From an uncultured Alistipes sp. (GTDB taxonomy: Bacteria; Bacteroidota; Bacteroidia; Bacteroidales; Rikenellaceae), in the NCBI GenBank assembly GCA_910576555.1, contig CAJTIY010000008.1, forward strand, positions 1-63,681: a stretch of DNA of 63,681 bases. Reading direction: 5' to 3'. The notes under the pieces are model-generated. The model worked only from the letters and a program-made list of their open reading frames with translations, searched no databases and was not told the origin of the DNA. The translations under genes and the position numbers were made by a program. The stretch's first letter is position 1; each line of letters opens with the position of its first letter. Positions 54,286 through 63,236 of this stretch are shown one piece after another.

Positions 54286-55176
54286 ATGACGGAAGTTAGG
54301 GCAAAAAAGGCTTTGGGCCAGCATTTTCTGGTCGATCTCAATATTGCGCGCAAGATCTGCAATGCGCTTTCGGGCGGCGGAACCTCCTCCGATGCGGAGC
54401 CGTGCGCCGGCCGGTGCGCGGCGGATCGGCTGACGGTCGCTCCGCATCCCGACGACTCGGCCGCTGTCTCCGGGCCGTCGGCCGGAGTCGCCGCTCCCTG
54501 CGACGTGCTGGAGGTGGGGTGCGGCATGGGTGTGCTGACGCAGTTCCTGCTGCGGCGCGACGACATCGTGACGTGGGGCGCCGAGATCGACTCCGAGAGC
54601 GTCGTCTACCTCCATGCCCGCTATCCGGAGTTCGCGCCGCGCCTGATGGAGGGCGACTTCCTGCGCATGGACCTGCGGGCGCTGTTCCCCGCAGGGGTGC
54701 GCATCATCGGCAATTTTCCCTACAATATCTCGTCGCAGATCTTCTTCAAGGTGCTCGAGCACCGCGATCTGGTGCCCGAGTGCGTCGGCATGATCCAGAA
54801 GGAGGTGGCCGTGCGGCTGGCCGAGCCCCCGGGTTCGAAGGAGTACGGCATCCTTTCGGTGCTGCTGCAGGCGTGGTACGACATCGAATACCTCTTCACG
54901 GTGGGCGAAACGGTGTTCAATCCGCCTCCGAAGGTCAAGAGCGCCGTCATCCGCTTGCGCCGCAACGCCACCGAACGGCTGGACTGCGACGAGGCGCTCT
55001 TCATTCGGGTCGTCAAGGCGGCCTTCGGACAGCGGCGCAAGATGATCCGCAACGCGCTCCGTGCGGCCTTCGGCGACTTCGGCGGCGCCGAGCATCCCTT
55101 CTTCACGCGCCGCGCCGAGCAGCTCTCCGTCGCCGAGTTCGTCGCACTCACGCAGTGGGTCGCCGAGCACCGATAG
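54286..55176 (+). CDS. rsmA: 16S rRNA dimethyladenosine transferase KsgA
   Basis: Dimethylates two adenines in helix 45 of 16S rRNA. The 296-residue protein begins KKALGQHFLVDLNIARKI, has the SAM-binding LEVGCGMGVLTQ, the catalytic NFPYNISSQI (Asn-Phe-Pro-Tyr) and the C-terminal FGQRRKMIRNAL. Between residues about 29 and 71 it carries a Ser/Gly/Ala/Asp/Pro-rich insert absent from ordinary family members, and motif I has Cys where Pro is usual (VGCG). Confidence 0.93.
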   Translation: MTEVRAKKALGQHFLVDLNIARKICNALSGGGTSSDAEPCAGRCAADRLTVAPHPDDSAAVSGPSAGVAAPCDVLEVGCGMGVLTQFLLRRDDIVTWGAEIDSESVVYLHARYPEFAPRLMEGDFLRMDLRALFPAGVRIIGNFPYNISSQIFFKVLEHRDLVPECVGMIQKEVAVRLAEPPGSKEYGILSVLLQAWYDIEYLFTVGETVFNPPPKVKSAVIRLRRNATERLDCDEALFIRVVKAAFGQRRKMIRNALRAAFGDFGGAEHPFFTRRAEQLSVAEFVALTQWVAEHR

Positions 55177-55297
55177 GCGTTTCAGAAGCCGGGGCGCACC
55201 CGGTCGTCGCGATGGGACGCGCGCATGCCGTTCGGCCGGGCCGGAGCGTTTTCGGGGAAAACAGATGGCGAAAATCGATAGAATTTTGGTTTAGAGT

Positions 55298-56347
55298 ATG
55301 TTGGATCGAAAAATTACGAGGGGGGGGGAAATTGCATCGCCCGGTAAAAACGTAAGCGTCGAATTCTTCCGCGTCTTTTTCATGGTGCTGCTCTGTCTGC
55401 AGCATTTCGGCTACAACGTGAAGACGGTCGAGCACGGCTACTATTGCGTGGAATTTTTCTTCGTCCTGTCGGGCATGTTGCTTTACCGATCCTTTCTGAA
55501 ACCCTCCTCGGAGGGGGCGATCCGCTACACGCTCGGCAAGATCCGGCGGTTTTTCAAGAAATACGCCATAGTCATGTGCTGCGTGCTGGCCGTCGGTATC
55601 GGATACGACTATCTTGCGGGCAAGATCCTTTCGTGGGGCGATTATTCGTTCGATAAGCTGCTGACGGTGTTTACCGATCTGGCATTCATACAGAATGTCG
55701 GCCCGTGGAAGGGCGGCATCAATCTGCCGACATGGTATTTGAGCGTCCTGATCTTCGGCGGAGGCTTCCTCTACAATCTGCTGAAGGTGAACCGCGACTG
55801 GGCCGTCAAGGTCATCTTCCCGCTGCTCTTCGTCGGTGTATATACCCGTATTTTCGGTCATGCCGACCGGCACGACATCGAGGTCTGGTCGGTCAGCGGC
55901 GAGTGGTTCTACATGCCTTTGTGGCGCGGAATGGCCGATATGGCTGCCGGCGTGCTGCTCTGCCATTTCTTGCGCAACCAAGAGGAGCGGTTGCGCACCG
56001 ACGCGAACTATGCCCGCTTGTTCGATGTTCTGTCGGTGGCCGCGCTGCTGCTGATGACGGTTCTGGTCTTCCGTGCGGATGCGCCCGACCAGTATGCGGT
56101 ACTTTGCTCGGCCGGCATCCTGTCGGGCTGTTTCGCTCCGGCGGGTATCTTCCGCCGATGGATCAAAGGCCGCGTATGGGTGTTTCTGGGCGGGCTCACC
56201 TTCGAAATGCTGCTCGTGCACAATGTCATTTCGCTGTGCCTGCATCAGGCCAATCCCTATCTGCACCTTCCGGACGGCATGCTGCTGACCCTCTATTTCG
56301 CGCTCGTCTTCGCGGCGTCCTATCTGCTCAAAAAGATCTGCGATTGA
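55298..56347 (+). CDS. Acyltransferase 3 family membrane protein with 9-G tract after the start
   Basis: A 349-residue integral-membrane O-acyltransferase of the OafA/Acyltransferase 3 family, likely modifying surface glycans. The conserved His is in LCLQHFGYN, the family block VEFFFVLSGMLLYRSF follows, and about ten hydrophobic spans are present. Codons 8-11 consist of a run of nine G (55320-55328) in AGG GGG GGG GAA. Adding or removing one G leads to a stop (TAA) within about ten codons in either case, as expected of a phase-variable gene. The run could also be a sequencing artefact. Start ATG 55298. Confidence 0.85.
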   Translation: MLDRKITRGGEIASPGKNVSVEFFRVFFMVLLCLQHFGYNVKTVEHGYYCVEFFFVLSGMLLYRSFLKPSSEGAIRYTLGKIRRFFKKYAIVMCCVLAVGIGYDYLAGKILSWGDYSFDKLLTVFTDLAFIQNVGPWKGGINLPTWYLSVLIFGGGFLYNLLKVNRDWAVKVIFPLLFVGVYTRIFGHADRHDIEVWSVSGEWFYMPLWRGMADMAAGVLLCHFLRNQEERLRTDANYARLFDVLSVAALLLMTVLVFRADAPDQYAVLCSAGILSGCFAPAGIFRRWIKGRVWVFLGGLTFEMLLVHNVISLCLHQANPYLHLPDGMLLTLYFALVFAASYLLKKICD

Positions 56348-56438
56348 GCTTCAGCAGCCGTTTGCCGGACCCGCCGCGTTCCGATTCCGTCGTCGTCCGA
56401 CGACGGGCCCGCGTCCCGCGTGCGGTTGCGGTGCCGAT

Positions 56439-57704
56439 TCACGCCTGCGGCTGGCCCGCCACGGCCGTCACCAGATCCTCGCGTGCCAGATAGCGCTGCG
56501 CCAGCCGTTGCACGTCGGCCGGGGTCATCGCGCGGATGAGCCGGATCGTGCGGTCGATCGCCGAGTTGTCGGTGCCGCAGAGGATGTTCTCGATCGTCAC
56601 GTCGGCGATGCCGAACGGTCCGTCGAGGATGCGCATCATCTCGCCCGTCATGATGTTTTTCACCAGCTCGAGCTCCTCCTCCGGCATCGGCTCCCTGCGC
56701 AGCCGTTCGATCTCGGCGTAGATTTCGCCGAGCGCCGACTCCGTCGATTCCGTGCCGACCTGCGTCGCCACGGCCAGATAGCCCGAATGCTCGAAGTTGA
56801 CCGCCGCCGCCGCGACGCCGTAGGTGTAGCCGTGCTCCTCGCGCAGGTTGCGCATCAGGCGCGATCCGAAATAACCGCCGAGCACCGTGGCCACGACCTG
56901 CATCCCCGTGAAGTCGGGGTGGCTGCGCGGAAAGAGGAGCCGTCCCACGCGGATCGACGACTGCACGGCGCCGGGGTGGGCGACGAAGACCTCGTGCTCG
57001 GTATGCGGCTCCGGGAAGGGCTCCTCGACGACCGTTTCGCCGCGGGGAATCCGCTCGGCGATCGCCGCCACGGCCGCCCGCTCGGCATCGCCCACGCGGC
57101 CGCTGCAGACCACGAAACAATGTTCGGCCGTGTACCGGCGGCGGTGGAATGCGACGATGTCGTCGCGCGTCAGCGTGTCGTAGGCCGCCTCGTCGGACGA
57201 TGTGCCGTAAGGGTGTTCCGCGCCGTACAACGCCCGTGCGAAGGCTTCGCGGACCTCGACGTCGACCTTCTTGCGTTCGATTGCGAGCCGCTGCTTGCGC
57301 TTGGCGCGGTAGACGGCGAGCTCCTCCTCGGGGAAGGTCGGGCGGAGGAGGATCGCCTCGGCGATGTCGAGCGTCTCGCGGTAGAATTTCGAGAGCGTGG
57401 CGAAGCTGATGTAGGCGTAGTCGCGGTCGATCGAGACGTCGAACCACGAACCGAGGAAGTCGAGCCGTTCGGCGATCTGGTGCGCCGTGAGGTCGGGCGT
57501 CCCCTCGGCGAGCATGTTCGCGGCGGTCGAGGCCGCGAAGGGAATCCGCTGCCGGGCCGAGCCCGCGCGGAATACGAAGGTGACGCGCAGCACCTCGAAC
57601 TCCGACGAGGGGAGCGCGTAGAGGGCCGTGCCGTTGGCGAGGAGGCTCTTTTCGGCCTGCGCGATGTCGACCGGGGAGGGTATGTGCAGGGGCGGACGTT
57701 TCAT
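56439..57704 (-). CDS. M16-family peptidase, non-catalytic partner
   Basis: A 421-residue M16-fold protein that lacks the HxxEH zinc motif (the equivalent region reads ASTAANMLAEGT) and keeps the R/Y-type C-terminal half (LREEHGYTYGVAAAAV). It is the inactive partner of the zinc subunit encoded just upstream, as in PqqL/MPP-like heterodimers. ATG 57704 overlaps the upstream gene's stop as ATGA. Neither has an obvious signal peptide, so cytoplasmic or dimer-retained action is likely. Confidence 0.9.
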   Translation of the reverse strand: MKRPPLHIPSPVDIAQAEKSLLANGTALYALPSSEFEVLRVTFVFRAGSARQRIPFAASTAANMLAEGTPDLTAHQIAERLDFLGSWFDVSIDRDYAYISFATLSKFYRETLDIAEAILLRPTFPEEELAVYRAKRKQRLAIERKKVDVEVREAFARALYGAEHPYGTSSDEAAYDTLTRDDIVAFHRRRYTAEHCFVVCSGRVGDAERAAVAAIAERIPRGETVVEEPFPEPHTEHEVFVAHPGAVQSSIRVGRLLFPRSHPDFTGMQVVATVLGGYFGSRLMRNLREEHGYTYGVAAAAVNFEHSGYLAVATQVGTESTESALGEIYAEIERLRREPMPEEELELVKNIMTGEMMRILDGPFGIADVTIENILCGTDNSAIDRTIRLIRAMTPADVQRLAQRYLAREDLVTAVAGQPQA

Positions 57705-58939
57705 TTGCGTGCTTTGTAGATGAGGGTGGAGCTGTTTTCGGGGCGGAACGTGCGGCGGGCGAAGTCGCGGATCGTCTCCGGGTCGATCGCGCGGTATTCG
57801 TCGACCTCGCGGTTGACGAGGGCGAGGTCGCCCAGCATTTCGTAGAAGCCGAGGTTCATCGCCTTGTTCATCACGTTCAGTTCGCCGAACAGCGTGTTGG
57901 CTTCGAACTTGTTTTTCACCTTCTCGAGTTCATAGGCGGCGACGTCGTGCCGCTGCAGCGCCTCGATTTCGTCGCGGAACGCCGCTTCGGCCTGCTCGAC
58001 CGTGGTTTCGGGCAGCAGCTGTCCCGTGAAGACGAAGAGGCCCGGGTCGACGTCGCCCGAGACGTAGGCGTTGGCCGAGGCGAGCAGGCGCAGCTCCTTG
58101 ACCAGACGGCGGTGGAGCCGGCCCGAGTCGCCTCCGGCCAGCAGGTCGGAGACGAGGTCGCCCGTGCGGAAGTCGTCGGAGGTGCGCCCGCCCATGCGGA
58201 AGGCGACGGTGACGGTCGTGGCCGGAACGTCGCGTTCGACCTCCAGCCGCCGCGCTTCGGTCTGCGGCGGCTCCTGCGGGATGGGCGCCGCGGCCGCCGG
58301 CCGGTCGGCGAGGGGCGCGAACCACCGCTCCGCGAGGGCGAACATCCGCTCCTCCTCCATGTCGGCCGAGATCGAAAGCACGGCGTTCGACGGCCGGTAG
58401 TGGGTGCGGTAGAAGGCCTCGACCTCGTCGAGCGTCGCCGCGGCGATGTGGTCGGGCGTGAGCCCGATCGTCGCCCAGCGGTAGGGGTGGGTGCGGTAGG
58501 CCAAAGCGCGCAGGAGCATCGTCTGGTCGCCGTAGGGCTGGTTGAGGTAGCGCTGGCGGAACTCCTCGATCACCACCTTCTTCTCCGTCGCGAGCTTCTC
58601 GGGGGTGATGTCGAGCCCCTCCATGCGGTCGCTCTCGAGCCAGAGGGCCGTCTCGACGTTGTCGCGCGGCAGGGTGATGTAAAAATCGGTGTAGTCGTTG
58701 TTCGTGAAGGCGTTGTTTTCGCCCGAGGCCTGCTGCACGGGCAGGTCGAAGTCGGGCACGGCGCGCGTGCCCCGGAACATCAGGTGTTCGAACAGGTGGG
58801 CGAAGCCCGTGCGCGCGGGGTCCTCGTTGCGGGCCCCGACCTTGTAGAGGATGTTCACTGCGGTCAGCTTCGAGGTGCGGTCGCGGTTGACCACGACCGT
58901 GAGGCCGTTGTCGAGCGTATGTCGTCGGTAGGGAATCAT
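57701..58939 (-). CDS. M16-family zinc peptidase, catalytic subunit
   Basis: A 412-residue pitrilysin-type metallopeptidase with the inverted zinc motif HLFEHLMF (HxxEH, residues about 48-52) and the third Glu downstream (EKKVVIEEFRQRY). The N-terminus MIPYRRHTLDNGLTVVV is the usual family start. ATG 58939 follows a TACCTTTG box by 23 bases. Encoded with an inactive partner that overlaps it by four bases. Confidence 0.95.
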   Translation of the reverse strand: MIPYRRHTLDNGLTVVVNRDRTSKLTAVNILYKVGARNEDPARTGFAHLFEHLMFRGTRAVPDFDLPVQQASGENNAFTNNDYTDFYITLPRDNVETALWLESDRMEGLDITPEKLATEKKVVIEEFRQRYLNQPYGDQTMLLRALAYRTHPYRWATIGLTPDHIAAATLDEVEAFYRTHYRPSNAVLSISADMEEERMFALAERWFAPLADRPAAAAPIPQEPPQTEARRLEVERDVPATTVTVAFRMGGRTSDDFRTGDLVSDLLAGGDSGRLHRRLVKELRLLASANAYVSGDVDPGLFVFTGQLLPETTVEQAEAAFRDEIEALQRHDVAAYELEKVKNKFEANTLFGELNVMNKAMNLGFYEMLGDLALVNREVDEYRAIDPETIRDFARRTFRPENSSTLIYKARK

Positions 58940-58961
58940 CGTGCGTGAGCGGTTTTCCGCA

Positions 58962-58969
58962 CAAAGGTA
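58962..58969 (-). promoter_or_regulatory. -7 box of the M16 peptidase operon
   Basis: TACCTTTG on the minus strand, 23 bases before ATG 58939. No TTG -33 element at the normal spacing. Confidence 0.55.
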
Positions 58970-59165
58970 ACGATAAAAAACCGAATGCGGAAGCGGCCGT
59001 GCGGACCGCTCCCCGGACCGGGGCCGTTCCGGGCGTAACCGGCACGGAGCCATGCCGTTCCTCCGGGTGCGGCGGGCCGTCGGCTGTTATCCGGATAACA
59101 CGCCGCGCGACGAAATTTCGTATTTATTTGTAGAAAAACAGGGGCGATTTTTCCGCCGAAATCGT

Positions 59166-59173
59166 TATCTTTG
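59166..59173 (+). promoter_or_regulatory. -7 box of the pyruvate:ferredoxin oxidoreductase gene
   Basis: TATCTTTG, 72 bases before ATG 59245. The -33 element is not clear; a T-rich stretch lies at the right place. Confidence 0.6.
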
Positions 59174-59244
59174 CAACGCATTATTCCACGGATCGAATCC
59201 GGATGCCTGTAAAAGAACACACATAATTCTAAATTTCAATAGAA

Positions 59245-62200
59245 ATGGCAGAAAAGAAATTCATCACTTGTGATGGCAACTACGCTGCGGCTCATGTGGC
59301 ATACATGTTCTCGGAGGTCGCTGCGATCTATCCCATCACGCCGTCGTCGACGATGGCCGAACTCGTGGACGAGTGGGCCGCGCAGGGGCGCAAGAACATC
59401 TTCGGCGAGACGGTCAAGGTGGTCGAGATGCAGTCGGAGGCGGGTGCCGCCGGCGCCGTGCACGGCTCGCTGCAGAGCGGTGCCCTCACGTCGACCTTCA
59501 CCGCGTCGCAGGGTCTGCTGCTGATGATCCCCAACATGTACAAGATTTCGGGCGAGCTGCTCCCGGGCGTGTTCCACGTCTCGGCGCGTGCGCTGGCCGC
59601 ACAGTCGCTCTCGATTTTCGGCGACCATCAGGACGTGATGGCCGCCCGGCAGACGGGCTTCGCCATGCTGGCCACCTCGTCGGTGCAGGAGGTCATGGAC
59701 CTCGCCGGCATCGCCCACATCGTGTCGCTCAAGGCGCGCGTTCCGTTCCTGCACTTCTTCGACGGTTTCCGCACCTCGCACGAGATCCAGAAGGTCGAGC
59801 TGATCGACGATGCCGCCCTGACGGCCATGCTCGACCGCGACGCGCTGAAGGAGTTCCGCCGTCGTGCGCTCAACCCCGAGCACCCCGTGACGCGCGGTAC
59901 GGCCCAGAACCCCGACATCTATTTCCAGACGCGCGAGGCGGCCAATAAGTTCTACGACGCCGTGCCCGACATGGTGGCCGAGGCCATGACGGAGATCTCG
60001 AAGATCACCGGCCGCACCTACAAGCCCTTCACCTACTACGGCGCCGCCGATGCCGACCGTATCGTCGTGGCGATGGGTTCGGTGACCGAGACCTTGAAGG
60101 AGACGGTCGACTACCTGATGGCCAAAGGCGAGAAGGTGGGTGTCGTGACCGTACACCTCTACCGTCCCTTCGCGGTGAAGTACCTCATGGAGGTGCTGCC
60201 CGCTTCGGTGAAGCGCATCTGCGTGCTCGACCGCACGAAGGAGCCGGGAGCCAACGGCGATCCGCTCTATCTGGATGTCGTGGAGGCCTTCGCTACGGCG
60301 CGCACGCTTCCCTGCGGCGAGAAGCCGCTCATCATCGGCGGCCGCTACGGCCTCTCGTCGAAGGACACCACGCCGGCGCAGATGCTGGCCGTGTTCGCCA
60401 ACTTGCAGATGAACGAGCCGAAGAACCAGTTCACGGTGGGCATCGTCGACGACGTCACGTTCCGCTCGCTGCCCGTCGGCGAGGAGATATCGCTCGCGAA
60501 GCCCGGTACGTTCGAGGCGCTCTTCTTCGGTCTGGGCGCCGACGGTACGGTGGGTGCCAACAAGAACTCGATCAAGATCATCGGCGGTTCGACCGACAAG
60601 TACTGTCAGGCCTACTTCTCCTACGACTCGAAGAAGTCGGGCGGCTACACCTCGTCGCACCTCCGTTTCGGCGATAAGCCCATCACTTCGCCCTACCTCG
60701 TGACGACGCCCGACTTCGTGGCCTGCCACGTGCCTTCGTACGTCGACAAGTACGACGTGCTGAAGGGCCTCAAGAAGGGCGGCTCGTTCCTCCTCAACTC
60801 GGTGCACGACGCCGAGACCACCTGCCGGACGCTGCCCGACCATATGAAGGCCTATCTGGCGAAGAACGGCATCAACTTCTACATCATCAACGCCACGAAG
60901 ATCGCCGCCGAGCTGGGTCTCGGTTCGCGTACGAATACCATCATGCAGTCGGCCTTCTTCAAAATCGCGAACGTCATTCCGTTCGAGAAGGCCGTCGAGG
61001 AGATGAAGCACGCCATCCTGAAGTCCTACGGCAAGAAGGGCGAGGATATCGTCAATATGAACTACGCGGCGGTCGATGCCGGCGGCGACGCTGTCGAGAA
61101 GATCGAGGTGCCGGCCGAGTGGGCCTCGATCGAGGACCGCGGCTTCGAGCACACGTCGGATGCCGCACGCCCCGAGTTCGTGCGCTCGATCGTCGATCCG
61201 ATCAACGGGCTGAAGGGCGACGACCTGCCCGTCTCGGCCTTCAACGGTCGTGAGGACGGTACGTGGGACAACGGCACGGCCGCCTACGAGAAGCGCGGCA
61301 TCGCCGTGAACGTGCCCGAGTGGCAGATCGAGAACTGTATCCAGTGCAACCAGTGCGCCTACGTTTGCCCCCATGCCGCCATCCGTCCCTTCCTCGCGAC
61401 GGAGGAGGAGGCTGCCGCTTCGGGTCTGGAGTGGAAGCAGGGGCTCGGCGAGACGAAGGCCTACAAGTTCCGCATTCAGGTCACGCCGCTCGACTGTACG
61501 GGTTGCAACAACTGCGTCGACGTCTGCCCCGCGAAGACGAAGGCCCTCGTGATGAAGCCGCTCGAGACGCAGATGAAGCAGGCCGAGAACTGGACCTACG
61601 TCACCGAGAAGATCGGTTACAAGGAGGTCGTCGACAAGACCAAGTCGGTGAAGAACCTGCAGTTCGCGCAGCCGCTGTTCGAGTTCTCGGGTGCCTGCGC
61701 CGGCTGCGGCGAGACGCCCTACATCAAGGCCATTTCGCAGCTCTTCGGCGACAAGATGATGGTGGCCAACGCCACGGGTTGCACCTCGATCTACTCGGGT
61801 TCGGCCCCCTCGACGCCCTACTGCACCAATGCGAAGGGGCAGGGTCCGGCTTGGGCCAACTCGCTCTTCGAGGACAACGCCGAGTTCGGTCTGGGTATGC
61901 ACGTCGGCGTGGAGAAGCTCCGCAACCGCATTCAGGAGACGATGGAGGCTGCGATCGCTTCGTGCGACAAGTGCTCCGAGGAGCTGAAGGGCGCGATGAA
62001 GGAGTGGATCGAGCACCGCGGCTCGTCGGCCAAGTCGGCCGAGGCGACGGCCCGTCTGCTTCCGCTGCTGGAGGCCTGCGGCTGCGACTACTGCCGCAAG
62101 ATCCTCGAAATGAAGGATTGGCTCGTGAAGAAGTCGCAGTGGATCATCGGCGGCGACGGCTGGGGCTACGACATCGGCTTCGGCGGCGTCGACCACGTGC

Positions 62201-62787
62201 TGGCTTCGGGCGAGGACGTGAACATTCTGGTGGTCGACACCGAGGTCTACTCGAACACCGGCGGCCAGTCGTCGAAGTCGACGCCCGTGGGTGCCGTCGC
62301 GAAGTTCGCGTCGAGCGGCAAGCGCATCCGCAAGAAGGATCTCGGCGCCATCGCCATGACCTACGGTTACGTCTATGTGGCGCAGGTTTCGATCGGCGCT
62401 TCGCAGCAGCAGCTCTTCAACGTGCTGAAGGAGGCCGAGGCCTATCCCGGTCCGTCGCTCGTGATCGCCTATGCTCCCTGTATCAACCATGGTATCAAGG
62501 GCGGCATGACCCGTACGCAGACCGTCGGCAAGGAGGCCGTGGCATGCGGCTACTGGCACCTGTGGCACTACAACCCGCAGCTCGAGGCCGAGGGCAAGAA
62601 CCCCTTCGTGCTCGACTCGAAGGAGCCCGACTGGTCGAAGTTCCGCGAGTTCCTGATGCGGGAGGTGCGCTACACCTCGCTTCAGAAGGCGTTCCCGGCC
62701 GAGGCCGACGAGCTCTTCGCCGCCGCCGAGGAGAATGCCAAGTGGCGTTACAACGGCTACGTACGTCTCTCGAAACAGGAGTTCTGA
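59245..62787 (+). CDS. nifJ: Pyruvate:ferredoxin (flavodoxin) oxidoreductase
   Basis: The oxygen-sensitive anaerobic enzyme that converts pyruvate and CoA to acetyl-CoA and CO2, reducing ferredoxin. The 1180-residue single chain has the N-terminal pyruvate domain (YPITPSSTMAELVDEWA), two ferredoxin-type clusters (CIQCNQCAYVCPHA and CTGCNNCVDVCPA), the proximal cluster (CAGCGETPYIK) and the thiamine diphosphate site (GDGWGYDIGFGGVDH and DTEVYSNTGGQSSKS). Length is standard. Monocistronic with a strong terminator. Confidence 0.98.
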   Translation: MAEKKFITCDGNYAAAHVAYMFSEVAAIYPITPSSTMAELVDEWAAQGRKNIFGETVKVVEMQSEAGAAGAVHGSLQSGALTSTFTASQGLLLMIPNMYKISGELLPGVFHVSARALAAQSLSIFGDHQDVMAARQTGFAMLATSSVQEVMDLAGIAHIVSLKARVPFLHFFDGFRTSHEIQKVELIDDAALTAMLDRDALKEFRRRALNPEHPVTRGTAQNPDIYFQTREAANKFYDAVPDMVAEAMTEISKITGRTYKPFTYYGAADADRIVVAMGSVTETLKETVDYLMAKGEKVGVVTVHLYRPFAVKYLMEVLPASVKRICVLDRTKEPGANGDPLYLDVVEAFATARTLPCGEKPLIIGGRYGLSSKDTTPAQMLAVFANLQMNEPKNQFTVGIVDDVTFRSLPVGEEISLAKPGTFEALFFGLGADGTVGANKNSIKIIGGSTDKYCQAYFSYDSKKSGGYTSSHLRFGDKPITSPYLVTTPDFVACHVPSYVDKYDVLKGLKKGGSFLLNSVHDAETTCRTLPDHMKAYLAKNGINFYIINATKIAAELGLGSRTNTIMQSAFFKIANVIPFEKAVEEMKHAILKSYGKKGEDIVNMNYAAVDAGGDAVEKIEVPAEWASIEDRGFEHTSDAARPEFVRSIVDPINGLKGDDLPVSAFNGREDGTWDNGTAAYEKRGIAVNVPEWQIENCIQCNQCAYVCPHAAIRPFLATEEEAAASGLEWKQGLGETKAYKFRIQVTPLDCTGCNNCVDVCPAKTKALVMKPLETQMKQAENWTYVTEKIGYKEVVDKTKSVKNLQFAQPLFEFSGACAGCGETPYIKAISQLFGDKMMVANATGCTSIYSGSAPSTPYCTNAKGQGPAWANSLFEDNAEFGLGMHVGVEKLRNRIQETMEAAIASCDKCSEELKGAMKEWIEHRGSSAKSAEATARLLPLLEACGCDYCRKILEMKDWLVKKSQWIIGGDGWGYDIGFGGVDHVLASGEDVNILVVDTEVYSNTGGQSSKSTPVGAVAKFASSGKRIRKKDLGAIAMTYGYVYVAQVSIGASQQQLFNVLKEAEAYPGPSLVIAYAPCINHGIKGGMTRTQTVGKEAVACGYWHLWHYNPQLEAEGKNPFVLDSKEPDWSKFREFLMREVRYTSLQKAFPAEADELFAAAEENAKWRYNGYVRLSKQEF

Positions 62788-62806
62788 TAGCCGGTACCGA
62801 ATCGAT

Positions 62807-62845
62807 GGAAGGCCGCAGCGAATCCCGCTGCGGCCTTCCTTTTTT
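62807..62845 (+). terminator. Terminator after nifJ
   Basis: A 14-bp perfect stem (62807-62820 with 62826-62839, GGAAGGCCGCAGCG) with a 5-base loop and six T. Confidence 0.94.
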
Positions 62846-62952
62846 CGTGCCCGTAGCGGGATGCCCGGCCACGGCAGGCGGACCTCCGCGGCGGGGTTCG
62901 TGCGCGGCACCGCTTTGTAGGGCGGCGTTTTTATTTATTTTCGTTTTTCGGG

Positions 62953-62982
62953 TTGGAATAATCCGCTTTTTTGCTATCTTTG
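62953..62982 (+). promoter_or_regulatory. Promoter of the LRR/BACON lipoprotein gene
   Basis: TTG at 62953-62955, exact 19-bp spacer, TATCTTTG at 62975-62982. It implies a leader of about 250 bases before ATG 63237. Confidence 0.75.
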
Positions 62983-63008
62983 AAGCAGACGCCTAAAAAT
63001 CTGTATTT

Positions 63009-63113
63009 ATGTTTCCGGACCTCTTCAGCGGAGGTGGGATGTTCGTCTCCGTTCGCGACCTTTTGCGGGCTCGTACGCTGCTTCTGTTTTTTGTGGTATG
63101 CTCGGGCCCTTAA
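63009..63113 (+). CDS. Short upstream ORF in the leader (34 codons, doubtful)
   Basis: ATG 63009 opens 34 codons in the same frame as the downstream lipoprotein, closed by TAA at 63111. It encodes a short partly hydrophobic peptide (ARTLLLFFVVCSGP at its end). It could be an upstream ORF in a long leader, or chance. Confidence 0.2.
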   Translation: MFPDLFSGGGMFVSVRDLLRARTLLLFFVVCSGP

Positions 63114-63117
63114 TGCC

Positions 63118-63192
63118 GTTGCGTCGTTGTGCCTTTGCGCCTCCGCGTCTTTGTGCACCTCCGCGCGCCTCTGTGCCTCCGTGCCTTTGTTT
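63118..63192. repeat. Short 8-10-base degenerate repeat array
   Basis: About eight imperfect copies of a pyrimidine-rich unit (plus strand forms TTTGTGCC, TCCGCG, CTTTGCGCC; minus strand GRCRCRRA) run through the leader of the following gene. Similar 'CACAGAGG'-type purine arrays are scattered in many genomes; purpose unknown. Confidence 0.6.
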
Positions 63193-63236
63193 CCGCCCCT
63201 GTTTTCTCTTACGTTTACGATAAAACCTTCGCCTCT

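Noticed and set aside
59236..62910. 1224-codon minus frame over nifJ
   Set aside because: Entirely antisense to nifJ; Arg/His/Val-rich with no domain.
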